Shown piece by piece: positions 34,726 to 45,724 of a stretch of DNA of 64,000 nt. Within the stretch, counting starts at the first letter, position 1; each line of letters begins with the position of its first letter. The DNA comes from Hydractinia symbiolongicarpus (Eukaryota; Cnidaria; Hydrozoa; Anthoathecata; Hydractiniidae): NCBI RefSeq assembly GCF_029227915.1, contig NC_079878.1, positions 4,462,001 through 4,526,000 on the forward strand, read 5' to 3'. Both the position numbers and the translations under genes were made by a program. Under the pieces are notes generated by a model that made no database searches, was not told where the DNA came from, and saw only the letters and a list, made by a program, of their open reading frames with translations.

Positions 34726-36880
34726 TTATTCCCCTGTGGACACTAGGCGGTAATGGCCACGGGCAAGCGTTGTCATCTGATCATGCTGTATGATACGTTT
34801 ATCATCTGCCCAGTTAAGTGCCAACTTGTTCACCTCTTGCGTGTATACCTTGTGACCCTTGTGGATCAAGACCTGGCTCTTGTATATATCAACGCCCTCT
34901 TCCAGACATCGTTGGTAGTCGTCGAAAGTGATCGAATTCTTGGTGACACATCTTTTGACGCCCTTTCCTTTCCTGTCATCGCCCTCTTTGGTAAGGCTCT
35001 TAGAGGCATAGAGTTTGGCCCTTAGGGTGATGAATTCAGTCATGATTTTACCACCTAATTCGTCCTTCATGAGGCCTACCACCTTGTTTTTCCCTATTGG
35101 GGGAGGCCTTCCATCATCAGGATTATATGCACTTGTATCAAATCGTGCCCCAACATCGTTTGCAATATCTTCATAAAAGTCGTGGGTTCGTATACGGTAT
35201 ACGAACGAGTCCGTATCCATATAGCATAGTTGGAGCTTGCTACCGTATTTGAGCTTCATGTAATCGTAATAGAATTCATACATGACTAACTTTGAAATTT
35301 CCAGGATGGCCTGTCCTATATACACCGGCTTATTCATCTTCACCTCGATCTTGCCCATTTCAACGCCTACCAGGTTTTTGCTAAACCTGCGACCACTCTT
35401 AAAATTCGGCTTCATCACAAGCTTTGTATATTTGTCCTCATTGGTAACCAGCTGAATATCGCGGTGATTGCGCATATCCTCCATCGTCTTGCCAAACACG
35501 GAGAGGTTCATAAGTTTGTAGAAATCCTTTTTAAACTCGTTCTTTGTGTTTGTTCTCAAGTCAGTGTTTTGATCAATATAGCCCTTCAACCTCTGTTGGC
35601 ATTGTAATCTTGACTGCAGAGTGGTCCTTACAGTGCCTATAATGATTGTCCCTCGATTCAATTGTGGGGAAAGCCTGTGAACAGTTTAGGCAGAAGTGCA
35701 TTTTTGGAGTATTTTTTGAGGTCTCAATATCCAGGGGACGTGAGAGACTTTTCATGGCTACGTAATGTGTCTTTTTATCATTGGTGATAAGCAGTAGATT
35801 CACCTGCTTGCCACGCCCGTTAGGCGCCGATCGACGTAGGACATTGAAACTCTTTACATTTATATAGAGGACGTTTACCGCAATGTCAGGTTATTCGCCT
35901 CAAATTTATAGATTGATTTGATAGCGGTTGGGTACTCAATACCATCCCAATTATAAAGACCTACGTAGGGTCTCAGCTTACTGATTCTTTGATGGAGTGA
36001 TGCCATAATAGCCCATTTGAAACACTCCTCATCATCATTTTTTGGGTTAATAATGGCCTTCTTGGAAACTATCCATTTAGGTGCTTGTATATATGATGAA
36101 CCACTTGTTAGCCTCAATTTGCGAAAGTTTATGTCGAGATATAGTATTTGGGAGATGGTGAAACCACTTTGTGGTAACGCAGGATTTTCAACATGTGTTT
36201 TCACCTGGGCAAACATCCCATCTAGCACGTCATCTACATTGTTACCCTGGAATACTATACTACTAGGCCATATTACTCCCCATCATTGGCCTCCTCCGGG
36301 TTCATCTTCCTCTTTTTCCACACGATCCATAGCGACAGCTGTATCTTCGCTGACCCCATATTTATTACCTGCCCCCCAACCAAGGTTCGCACATTGGATC
36401 GTACCATCCCAATATACCCATCAACGTCAGTCGGAAACTCCTGAAGGTCCTGTGAAGAGCATGTTTACGTTCCTGGGGTGTGAAGTCGTGTCCCGGCCGT
36501 TCATTTATATAGCCCTCGTTAGCCTCCTGTTCGACTTCATCATGCAGTTTAGGTCTTGTATTTGCTTACCTATCATAGAGCCCCATCACCTTGCGTTTGA
36601 AGGCCTCATAGGTCCCCCTGACCCTCTCTTTTATAGGTTTCGGAACAGCGTCTGGCGTTGGTAGTATGGTTACAGGCCTGACAGGCTTTCGTTTTCCGGC
36701 CCTTCTAGCTGGCCTCTGTGGTATGTCCAATAAGTCAATTAATTCAGCTTTACGTAGTCTATAATGCCCTTTAAGTCCATGACTTTTTGCAATATCACGT
36801 AATTGTTTATCAGTTTTTGATTCCATTCTCTCTTTATTATACAGAATTTTTACAAAGTCGGAAGATGTCATAACGCTCAA
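34726..36880 (-). pseudogene. Polinton protein-primed DNA polymerase B, frameshifted and internally deleted
   Basis: The product would copy the element by protein-primed synthesis. From 36,880 the N-terminus has a SAP/Rho-N-like segment (LRDIAKSHGLKGHYRLRKAE). Frames then switch several times (36,240-36,560), giving MGSAKIQLSLW in one frame. The segment 35,875-36,228 carries the family block FQG..., NPALPQSGFT, ASL, NWDGIEYP. One frameshift near 35,875 leads into 35,573-35,803 (HYVAMKSLSRPL and a C-x2-C...H-x4-C finger). At about 35,580 the text jumps straight to the palm domain (KKDFYKLMNLSVFGKT), so the 3'-5' exonuclease and part of the palm, some hundreds of residues, are deleted. The palm keeps YMDTDSF, the catalytic acidic motif. 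In the motif usually read MNNSVFGK the second Asn is Leu. The stop is at 34,726. Not functional. Confidence 0.9.
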
Positions 36881-37190
36881 AACTAACGCCGTTATTTAGG
36901 GAAATTCCTTCTGCGCATGCGTTGATTTTTGATGAATATAAGGGAAAGTCCCTTTTTACTCATTTGCTGTATACTTTGATGTGTGCTGATTTTTAGGGAA
37001 TTGCTCTAGAAAATATTAGACCTTTTCTTCTACATGACGTCATCTGACGTCTATATGTAGATTAATATGGAATGGTATCGGATGGTGCTGGATTAATAGG
37101 GGATTGTCGTTGACTTGTCGTTGACTTGTCGTTGACTTGCTGGGAGGTTCCTGTGGGTTGCCGTGACGTCACTGTTGTACGCGCAACATC
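36881..37190. promoter_or_regulatory. Polinton right-end region with CRE-like palindromes and 11-bp triplication
   Basis: This stretch lies upstream of the polymerase and has no coding potential. It contains two perfect TGACGTCA palindromes (37,035-37,042 and 37,164-37,171) and a third half copy (TGACGTCT near 37,045). These are binding sites for CREB/ATF-type factors in animals. The unit ttgtcgttgac occurs three times in tandem at 37,104-37,136. Polinton terminal repeats often hold short tandem repeats. It may be the promoter and terminal repeat of the minus-strand gene row. The exact element tip was not found. Confidence 0.45.
37104..37136 (+). repeat. Three tandem copies of an 11-bp unit
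   Basis: The unit ttgtcgttgac is repeated exactly three times and followed by ttgc. It sits in the presumed Polinton terminal region. Confidence 0.9.
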
Positions 37191-37460
37191 TTTTTTTTTA
37201 CGAATCTTTACTTTCTTTATCTGTAATTATAGAGTAAAATATCAATTTTTTAATACGTTTAGTAGTGTCAAATAATAAATATGTTCTTCACATATGTTCA
37301 ACATTTTTTGCTATTTTGATCTTTAACTTTCTTATTTTCTGTGTTTTGACCCGTGATCATCACAATAAGGAGAAATATATTCTATTGCTTTTTAATTTAG
37401 CCACCCGTTTTGCAAATGTGTAAAAATACTGAATTATAAAAAAAATTCAGAACAAAGATA

Positions 37461-38992
37461 CAGTATAGTCTCGATAAGTGATACACCGGATAACTAGAAC
37501 GCCCGCTATGTAGTACACTTTTTCTCGTTCTATTGAACTTGCTTACCCTACTCAAGCAAAAAAACTTTGCATAACTGGGACCCCGGATAACTAGGACGCC
37601 CGCTATGTAGTACACTTTTTCTCGGTCCCTTGAGGCAAAAACTTCGGATTTTCGGACTTCATATTCTTTTTCTTGAAACAGAAGACATTGCATTGATTTT
37701 AATCAAAAACTACACTTATGACCATCCTTAAAAATTATGCAGAGGAGGATATTTACAACGTCGACGAGTTTGGTTTACTTTTCAAAGCTTTGCCAAACAA
37801 AACTCTTTATTTAAAGAAGAAAAATGTTCCGGAGGTAAACATAGCAAGATCAGAATGACTGATCTAGCTGCAGCTAGCATGTAAGGGGAAAACTCCCTAT
37901 GTTCGTGATCGGAAAATCGCAAGAGCCGAGATGTTTTAAAAACTTAAAGCAATTGCCATGCCGTTATTGTAGCCAGAAGAAGAGTTGGATGGACTCAACG
38001 CTCTTTGAAGAATGGGTCAGGGAACTTGATGAAAAAATGGAGAAGGACAATCGTAGGATCGCGCTCATCATTGACAACTGCACAGGTCATCCAGAAATCG
38101 GGGGTTAAAAGCAATTGATATTTTTTTCCTTCTAACACCACTTCCGTCCTTCAGTCAATGGAGTAATCCGTTCTTTGAAAGCAAAGTACAGAGTGAAAGT
38201 GATCCAAAAGATGATTGAAGCAATTGACAAGAAAAAGGAACTCCCTCAAATTTCTCTGTGGGATGCAATGAAGATGTTGGTGTTGGCTTAGGATGAAGTA
38301 ACAGAGAAAACCGTTCAAAACCGCTTCAAAAAACTGGATTTATTGAGATCGATGAAAACACGCTATCATCCGACGATCCGTTTCGCGCGCTGAATGATAC
38401 CATCCGTCAACTGAGCAGATTGGATGAAAATTTCAAAGATTTGTCTGCTAAAGATGTCGCCTCTTTCGATGACGCAGTTCCTGTAACTCAAGGTTTGATG
38501 TCCAATGAAGAGATCTTGTCGGATATTCTGGGAAATGAGGTCGAGGAAATGAAAGACGAGAAGGATAATGGTCAAGATGGAGCTAGCCCTTTGGAGAAAC
38601 CAACCACATCTCAATTACACGATGCCATTGATACCTTGATGAACTATTCCATGATGATTGACACGAAGTTTCTAGAATTGTCGAAAATGAAGTAATAGCT
38701 GGTTCCAGGCAAAGCAAATTGACAGAATTTTTTTCCGTTTAATGTAGTGTAATCTTATGTTATATTGAATGGAATAGAAAAGTAAATGCAATTATCACCA
38801 TTTCTTATTTATGAACTTAGCCTCAAAGTCCTCTTGTTCGCTAAGTTTTACAAAAAATCTCTCGATAACTAGGACAAATTAAGCCTTTGTATGAAAACCC
38901 TACTTACAAGGAAATTCGGATAAGTAGGACCCCCGCTAAGTAGTACACTTTTGTTCGATCCCTTGAGTGTCCCACTTATCGAGAGTATACTG
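37461..38992 (+). mobile_element. pogo/Tigger DNA transposon, 1,532 bp, TA target duplication
   Basis: The left tip CAGTATAGTCTCGATAAGTG starts at 37,461. The right tip, read inward, begins CAGTATACTCTCGATAAGTG and ends at 38,992, with one mismatch in 20. TA flanks both tips (37,459-37,460 and 38,993-38,994). Subterminal copies of a CGGATAACTAG..GTAGTACACTTTT-like motif recur inside both ends, as in Tigger elements. The interior holds remains of a DDE transposase. The intact ends with a decayed gene show an insertion that died in place. Confidence 0.92.
37718..38695 (+). pseudogene. pogo/Tigger DDE transposase, N-truncated and frameshifted
   Basis: The segment starting at 37,718 encodes YNVDEFGLLFKALPNKTL, the block with the first catalytic Asp. 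After a break, 37,899-38,108 encodes FVIGKSQEPRCFKNLKQLPC, FEEWVRELD and LIIDNCTGHP, the second catalytic Asp. The third acid should be in QPMDQGVIRSLK; here the DQ codons are deleted (near 38,158), leaving only GVIRSLKAKYR. The tail (38,420-38,695, ending LELSKMK) is the variable C-terminus. The CENP-B-type HTH DNA-binding half that should precede the DDE core is absent. It has several stops and cannot act. Confidence 0.88.
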
Positions 38993-39399
38993 TATAAACA
39001 AAACTGGTATTTTTAACAGACTGTTTCATATTTTGGGTCTAGTGTGATGTCTTTCTGCAAAGTTTTAGGTGAAAGTTTACTGTTTTTATGTAAAAACATC
39101 AAATTTTTATAACCCTACGAACATTTTTAACATAAAACATTCTTAGTCTTTGCTTCTAGACTACTTTTGTTATGATGGCTGGAACATGTAAATTGATTTA
39201 TTATAGAGGTGACTATGGCAGTCGATCTGGTCTTTAAATTTGAACTTTTATTCCGCAGCCGTGCCGCAGTTCACCTCCTTTAAATGGAGTAAAATAATAT
39301 GACAGTTCAGGATTACCATGTTATAGTTATGTTATAGTTAAAAAAAATTAAAAATAAAGAATGAATCCTTGTTAATATGAAAATATTTCTTATGTGAAT

Positions 39400-39844
39400 G
39401 GATTTTATTGAAACGCAATGTCTGCTTTGGAGCACATGCAAACGAGTTTGGAACATTTAAAATACCACATGATGCAGTAATGACTGACATAAAATTGGTA
39501 CATGTTGGTGGATATGGTCTAACATGCTTAGAAAACACACCGCTAACAAAGTGGGGATGTAATTACCTGGGACCTTTGATGTGGAAAATGTTGCGGCTCT
39601 TATTACAGATGATCGAAACAAGCTACTTTACCCATCTATGGAATATCATGTCAGTCGCGGATTCTTTACTGTACCAGAATACAACGCCAATTCTCCCTTC
39701 CTCATCTTTAATGCAATAGGTCACACTGTGCACAAAGGACAGGAGCTGAGACTGCATTATGGTGGAACACTGTTTGGTGAATACCTCCCTAATAACAGTG
39801 GTGAATCATGTGCAGATATTTATGCGAAGTTGTGTGACAAGTAA
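39400..39844 (+). pseudogene. Single-exon remnant of an unrecognised Gly/aromatic-rich protein with one frameshift
   Basis: Two overlapping frames make one consistent protein-like text. The first (39,408 to about 39,575) reads CFGAHANEFGTFKIPHDAVM, VGGYGLTC, LTKWGCN. The second (about 39,575-39,844) reads GTFDVENVAALITDDRNKLL, EYHVSRGFFTVPEY, GQELRLHYGG, and CADIYAKLCD before a TAA. A one- or two-base shift near 39,575 separates them. The pattern (Cys pairs, SRGFFTVP, GQxLRLxYG) reminds me of a repeated extracellular-type domain common in cnidarian proteins, but I cannot name it. There is no signal peptide in this piece. It could be one exon of a larger gene with an assembly error, or a processed or decayed copy. 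Confidence 0.5.
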
Positions 39845-42800
39845 TTTTTTTTGCGAATGATGCAATTCTCTTCAGTCTGAGTTAAATAGAGAAATAACAT
39901 GTTTGATGGAATACTATTGGTTAAATGCGATGGAAATTAATTTTAAAGATTTTTCACGATAAACATTTATATAATAAATTTTTATGTAGATATACACAAA
40001 ATTGAAAGAAATCAGTTAGAAGAATAAATCACTTTAAAATCCATGTTTTTTCGTTACAATCCTATTATTTAAAAATATCATGAATATAATTAGTAGCAAC
40101 AGATGCCGATGCATTCAGAATTATTCAGCCGAACTTTTACGACGCTCAGCGGACTCTCAATGTCTTATGTTAATTTCGATGTCCCAATTAACCGCGTAGT
40201 AAACGAAGCGGGAAAGTTTTTATTTATTTATTTATTTATTTAGTAGTACATATTTTACTAGGTATAAAATGTACAATAGTTGCACGAGGTTATAAAATAT
40301 ATTCCTAAGAATACAGTAGTTTTTTTAGTGACTTTAGAAATACTTTATTTAACTTTGAAATTCATTTGTGGAGAATTTGAAACAAAGCTACTCTTAACTG
40401 TTACTTTTAACTTTATTTAAAACTGTGAAAACTGTAAACAGTGTTAAATTTTAGAAACAGTAAAATTTTAGGAGTCTTTGCACTTTTTTCTTCTCATCGT
40501 TCAGCCATTCCAGCATTATTCTTCTCATCAAATTGTTCCTCTGGCTAGAGACTCCTGTTTTTAGAACCTTTTACAGCCTGATAAGTTCTTTCATTTTTTC
40601 AGCCAAAAAAATGCGAGAAATACAAGTTCTTTAGCTGTTTGCGTAATGTAAACCAAATCTTGACTTTTTAAATCCATTCTATTCATCAGTAGTGAGTTTA
40701 GCACACTAGATTGTTGTTTAAACATGGTATGCTGTTTCTGGGAAGACATTTCCTATAGTTTAAGTGGGAAGGTTGTAGAGATCATAGCATAGATGTAAGA
40801 ACTGAAGGTTGGTAAGCAAGTTGCTTAATTTTTGGCACAACTTTAAACATAATCGTAGCAACTGGGTTGTTTATGAAAAGAAGAACTTGACTTGTAAAAT
40901 ATAATAGTTAGCAAGTTACTAAACTAGTTAGCTAGCCCGCATCAGTATATCGCAACAAACAACCAGACACGCTAGTTAATTCGTAACCAATATACTGGTT
41001 ACGAAAATCAAAAAAGTAAAAAAGCCTACTAAACAGCTGGTTAGATTTCTCAAACTGTCCCTCTGTCTCAAGGTTTTCACGAATCCTTACTTAAAATGTA
41101 TATCGCTTGTATTAGAGCACAACAGTTTCTTGACTATCGAGTTTTAATCATCGTTCATGGTTGTAAAAACTTAACCGACCAGATGGAACATAAAGAATGG
41201 AAACTATGGATTACTTATGGAAATAAAAAAGAGTTTAGTAATTATATCTCGAACTAACCTGACAACATCATTTCACAGTGCCCTTCAAAGTTTTTACTCA
41301 GCTGATGTCTAGAGAAAAAAAATAACGTCACAATGGCGCAATTTCCACAATGTCGCCAATATAAAATAATCTCTTTCGTTGTCTAAAATTGTCGGGAAAA
41401 AACTTGACTGACGTTAGCATTAATTAGTACTATATAAAAATTCGGATCTCAAATAACGCAAAAGTCCTTAAGTATGCGTTGAGCATTGGCAAGTTTGAAG
41501 CACGTGTTACTTAGGTAGAAACGGGTTTCTTAATGTGTTGTTGTTACAATCTTCGAGGTTACGGCCTTCTTTTTTGCTATTTTATGTCTTGGGTTGTAGC
41601 TACACAGTACTGGTAAACTAAAGTAAAAATCTATATTGCTTTGGCCACAAAAATTTAGGAAAATGTCAAAACCTTTTTCTATATCGCTCTTTTGATAAGC
41701 CGAGATGGCGGAAGATTAAAACATTGCATGAAAACGAGGTTCGTTTAAACAAAGTTTTGCACGCCGCTTACTTGCTGTGTTGGCTTTAGTTATCAACAAA
41801 TGTTGTTTTTATAATTTTCAAATCGCAGATTGAAAGAACTAGTAAATACAAGCATATAGAGGGTATTAGTATTGGTAGTGTGAAAAAATTATGAATACTT
41901 TGTGATATTAAGTGTGTATTTATGGCAACTTTATTGTTGACTAGATAGCTAGCCTAGCTATAGCCAACAAACATCTTGTTTCTCCTTTCAAAAGTTTATA
42001 TTCTATACTGTAAGTTATAATATGTTCATCTAGTTATGCAATATGGTTTACCATCACTAAACGCTTCTTAACTATTAGCTTAGCGTCAGAATTAAATCTA
42101 AACTTTTACGCGAACTTATTCTGCATAATAAAAATATGTTGAAAACAGACACAAAACATTTAAAATCGCAAGTACAAATAACTTAGTGGCCTATAAAACT
42201 ATACATTTATATAATTATAAAACAAAATTTCATATGACGCCACCTCATCAGAGCCGAAACCATCGTTCTTAACCTTTTAGCTCATAGCCTGGATATAGCA
42301 CACGCCATTCATTATTTCCTGGTTAATGTTTAGGTAGTTTCTGATAAGAAGTGTGCAGCGTTGCATAAAAATTGCGCTGTATATCAATCAAAAAATGCGC
42401 AGTGTCAACTATACTGACCACTCTGAGCAATTGCACATTTTTCCTGACATTTGAGATGACAATGCACAAACATGAAACATATCACTGATAAGGTCCTAAA
42501 CACGCGATACTTACAACAAACAAATCTTTTGAATATAGATGGCCTAAATTATAGCGATCTGCGTGTAATGAAAGATTGCAAATTGGAAAATTGCTAAAAT
42601 ACCTTGCAAAACAACAACTAATTCATACTGTACCATTCCAAAAGTCATCTCATATCAGCATTACAAAGTAAGATTTTGCACTGCTTTTATTTTTAGAACA
42701 TTAGCATAAAATGTGGACAACAAACTGAACTGAAGTAATCCAGTTAAAAATAAAAGTTACACTGATATTGGCGAAACTTTTAAATCGGAATAATTCCAAA

Positions 42801-43600
42801 CAATATAAAAATGGCTATACACATGATGCAGGTAGTTCATAACTCCTAAATTTAACTATGAAAAGTCAACAGGATTTTCCGGAGTTCACATCATATTGCT
42901 AAATGTCTCAAGAGACAACGCCCACTTTTTATTTGTCGTTTTTTACACAAGAGCACTCGAAAATTGTCAAATTGGTGAAGTTACTAAATAACCTTCTTTT
43001 GGGGTCCAAAACAGTTCAGCAATTTCAGTTCATTGCAAGGTTTACTCACTAAGAAATTTCTTCGTTAATACTGACGTTCCTGAGTCGCAATTTCAACGCA
43101 TTATCATCTTTTTTTTCACAACAAAAAGAATACAAACTTGACTAGAAGCTATAAAGCAGCTGCCCAACAAATTATGTGACAAAAATATTAAATCTAGCAA
43201 AATGACGTTCACAATGTTCTCTATGCAACGGCAACAGCACAAAAAATATTTTTTATGTTCTTTGGCTTTTACGTTAATAGTCAGTCACTTAGAAAGTGAG
43301 CAACAAAGCTAGTTAATTATAGCACCTCCTTGATTAAAGTAATAATCAATGTCCAATCAGCTAGATAGCTAGCTAAGCCACAATATATATTTTTCACTCA
43401 TTACCCTGTTACATTACCTTACCTGGTACGTTGTTTTGACTTTAACGTAGAATCCTGAAAAGTGTCACTTTTCTAAAGCAGCAAATCATGTACACACATC
43501 AAAAGGTTGATGTATTGTTTGTGTAATGAATCCATACAAAAATCATTCTTACTTATTTTTAGGAAAATGTGGTAAAGATGGTTATGTATTAACCGATGTT
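39845..43600. other. AT-rich non-coding stretch, no gene seen
   Basis: There is no convincing coding text on either strand. It contains a short tttattta microsatellite at about 40,217-40,242 and scattered tagctagctag motifs (41,940; 43,360). Nothing else could be supported. Confidence 0.6.
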
Positions 43601-44058
43601 ATCGATTAGCCAAATTTTGGAACAGTTTTGTTAAAGTGTAAAAGCATAGAGGAGATACATTTTTCTTGACAGAGGCATTACACAAAGGGAAACGTACATG
43701 TTGTACAGACCGTTGTCGTTATCCAAAGAATTACGGCCTTTTAAATCCCCACATAACATCTACCTCTTCTCTTGTTAGACTGTTAGATTTCAACAAGATA
43801 TATATGTTTACCTTTACTCAGAACTTTAATATACAAGATATGACGCGTTATCAAGGTAGCTTGCAAAATATTTCGATTAGAATGACTGAATGTGTAGTCG
43901 ATCCTGAAAAAACCTTTCATATTCCTCCTCTCCGACTGAGCTATGTTACATTATCGCCGAAAATACACAGATCATTATCTAGCTTGCTTACCGGCCACAC
44001 AAGCCGGTTAGCGGACAGATGGCATCAAATAGGCTGACAACACTACATTTAACATTTG

Positions 44059-44126
44059 TGGAAGTGGGGATTCGAAACTAAAACTTAATGATTACAAGTC
44101 AAATGCACTACCACTACACCATCTCC
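44059..44126 (-). tRNA. tRNA-like sequence (Thr-TGT-like), probably a pseudogene or SINE head
   Basis: Read on minus, 44,126-44,059 has an A-box-like TGGTGTAGTGGTAG and a B-box-like GTTTCGAATCC at proper spacing, and anticodon-loop text CTTGTAA, giving anticodon TGT. The acceptor arms GGAGATG and CACTTCC pair at six of seven positions counting one G-T. The anticodon and T stems pair poorly, so a functional tRNA is unlikely. It is more probably a decayed tRNA or a tRNA-derived SINE promoter. It lies just beside the inverted satellite copies. Confidence 0.45.
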
Positions 44127-44139
44127 ATAAAAAGAAAAA

Positions 44140-45720
44140 GTAAAAACAGTTTGATAAACTACAGTTTCATTGATGTTCTAACAGTACTAGTCCGTTTGTT
44201 TTCGAACAGTTCCACCTCATATTCGTACCAAGATAAGTTTAGCGATAATCTTCCGATAATACTGCGTTCCATCGCCTTTCTCATTGCAACGATTGATCGT
44301 GTGCCACGAGTAAAGTGGTTTTAAACTTTTAGATAACAAATGTGACAAATCAGGCCTTTCGACTGCGAGAAATAACATTCTTCCAATTGTGGTAAGACTA
44401 CTTAAGCTCCGCCGTCCGCGCCCGCTGAGCTAGAGATTCATTTTAAAATTAAAACGAATTAGTCATTACTATTACAGTACCATTACTGTGGTACTATTTC
44501 ACTTCTTTCTCGTGCAGTGAAGAAGTATAATTAGATTCAAGAACTACATGTTATTGACTTTCTAACGGTACCAGCCGTTTGTGTTCAAAACGTTGCATCA
44601 CACATTAGTACCGACGTAGATTTCCAATAATACTGAATTCCATTGCTTTTACCAGTGAAACAATTCGCCCTGGGATGCAAGTTAAACAGCATTTCACTTT
44701 GGGTTAATGAATGTGATAACTGAGACCTTTCGACTGCGAGAAATTAAATTATTTCAAATCTAAATCAAATCTAACGAAACCCGTCCGTTCGTGTTCCAGC
44801 AACTGCGTCACACATTTGTACCTACATGAATTTTGTGATATTCTTCCGATATTATAGTGTTCCATTGCTTTTTGTGGCTGTAAGTGAAATGGTTTTAAAT
44901 TTGGTGTAATAATTGTGATAAATGACGCCTTTCGACTGTAAGAAATAACATTCCAATTCCAACAATAACATTCCAAACTGCTTGAACTCCTCATCAAACG
45001 TGTTTGCGGTTTAGTCAAAAGAAAAGGCGAATTAACCTTTGATCACTGTGGTATCAAACAGCGCCTTGCATTGAATTTCTAACGGTACCAATTTGTTTGT
45101 GTTCCAAATATATTACCGAATTTCATTGCTTTTACCGGCGAAACGATTTGCCGTAGGGCGAGATGGTTTTAAACCTTGGGGTAATCATTGTGATTAATGA
45201 GACCTTTTCACTACAAGAAATAACATTCTTCCAAAATTGGCATGTCTGCTTAAACGTTTCTGCGAGCGTGCTCGCTGGACTGGCTCTCTATTTAAATATT
45301 AAGACTTAGTCATGTTTACTGTGGTATCAATCCACGCCTTTAATGCTCACTGAAGAAGTGAAAACACTCGCAAATACAATCCATTAACTTTTTAACGGCA
45401 CCAGTTCGTTTCTGTTTCACCGGTTGCTTTATACGTTCGTATCAAAATTAATTATTTATTTACTTTACCGGTGAAATGTTTAGAAGTGGTACGCGAGTGA
45501 AATGGTTTTTTAACATCGGGCTATCAGTTGTGATACATAAAGTCTTTCTATTGCGAGAATAAATGTACGTTCGACTTTGGCAGGAATGCAAACTTTGCAG
45601 AGAGTGTCTCCGCTCGGCTATCCATTTATTAAAAGTTAGGATGAATCGGTGATGTTTTACTGTGGTATCAATCCACAACATTAAAGCATGCTGAAGGAGT
45701 GAAAACAGTTTAAAAAATAC
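44140..45720 (-). repeat. Degenerate, inverted copies of the 372-bp satellite (about five)
   Basis: Read on the minus strand this stretch follows the same block order as the left-hand array. Examples are the block tttcattgatgttctaacag near 44,163, then gtccgtttg, attcgtacc, tttagcgat and ttccgataatac, all reverse complements of satellite landmarks. Landmark series recur near 44,165, 44,552, 44,760, 45,073 and 45,382. Spacing is irregular (about 200-390 bp) because of deletions, and identity is much lower than within the main array. The strand and decay indicate an old, inverted segment of the same family. Confidence 0.82.
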
Positions 45721-45724
45721 CTTA

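Larger units (their letters stand above)
25429..37190. mobile_element. Polinton/Maverick-type element, collapsed relic
   Basis: The stretch holds the hallmark set of a self-synthesising DNA transposon: protein-primed family B DNA polymerase (34,726-36,880, minus), a packaging ATPase with P-loop (32,062-32,643, minus), several tiny overlapping genes, Cys-rich/HNH genes, and a probable integrase C-terminus at the other end (25,430-25,810, plus). The left end is cut by the satellite junction at about 25,429, so no left terminal repeat is visible. The right boundary is approximate; it lies beyond the polymerase start, in a region with CRE-like motifs and an 11-bp triplication. No capsid or protease gene was recognised. 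Excluding the inserted ISL2EU-type element only about 6.6 kb remains, against roughly 15-20 kb for a full Polinton, so much is deleted. Confidence 0.85.

Noticed and set aside
36017-36664. 215-codon plus-strand frame
   Set aside because: Antisense shadow of the minus-strand PolB gene, which carries the conserved family blocks.
43666-44037. 123-codon plus-strand frame next to the tRNA-like unit
   Set aside because: TTG start, no motif, unlikely composition, no splice context.
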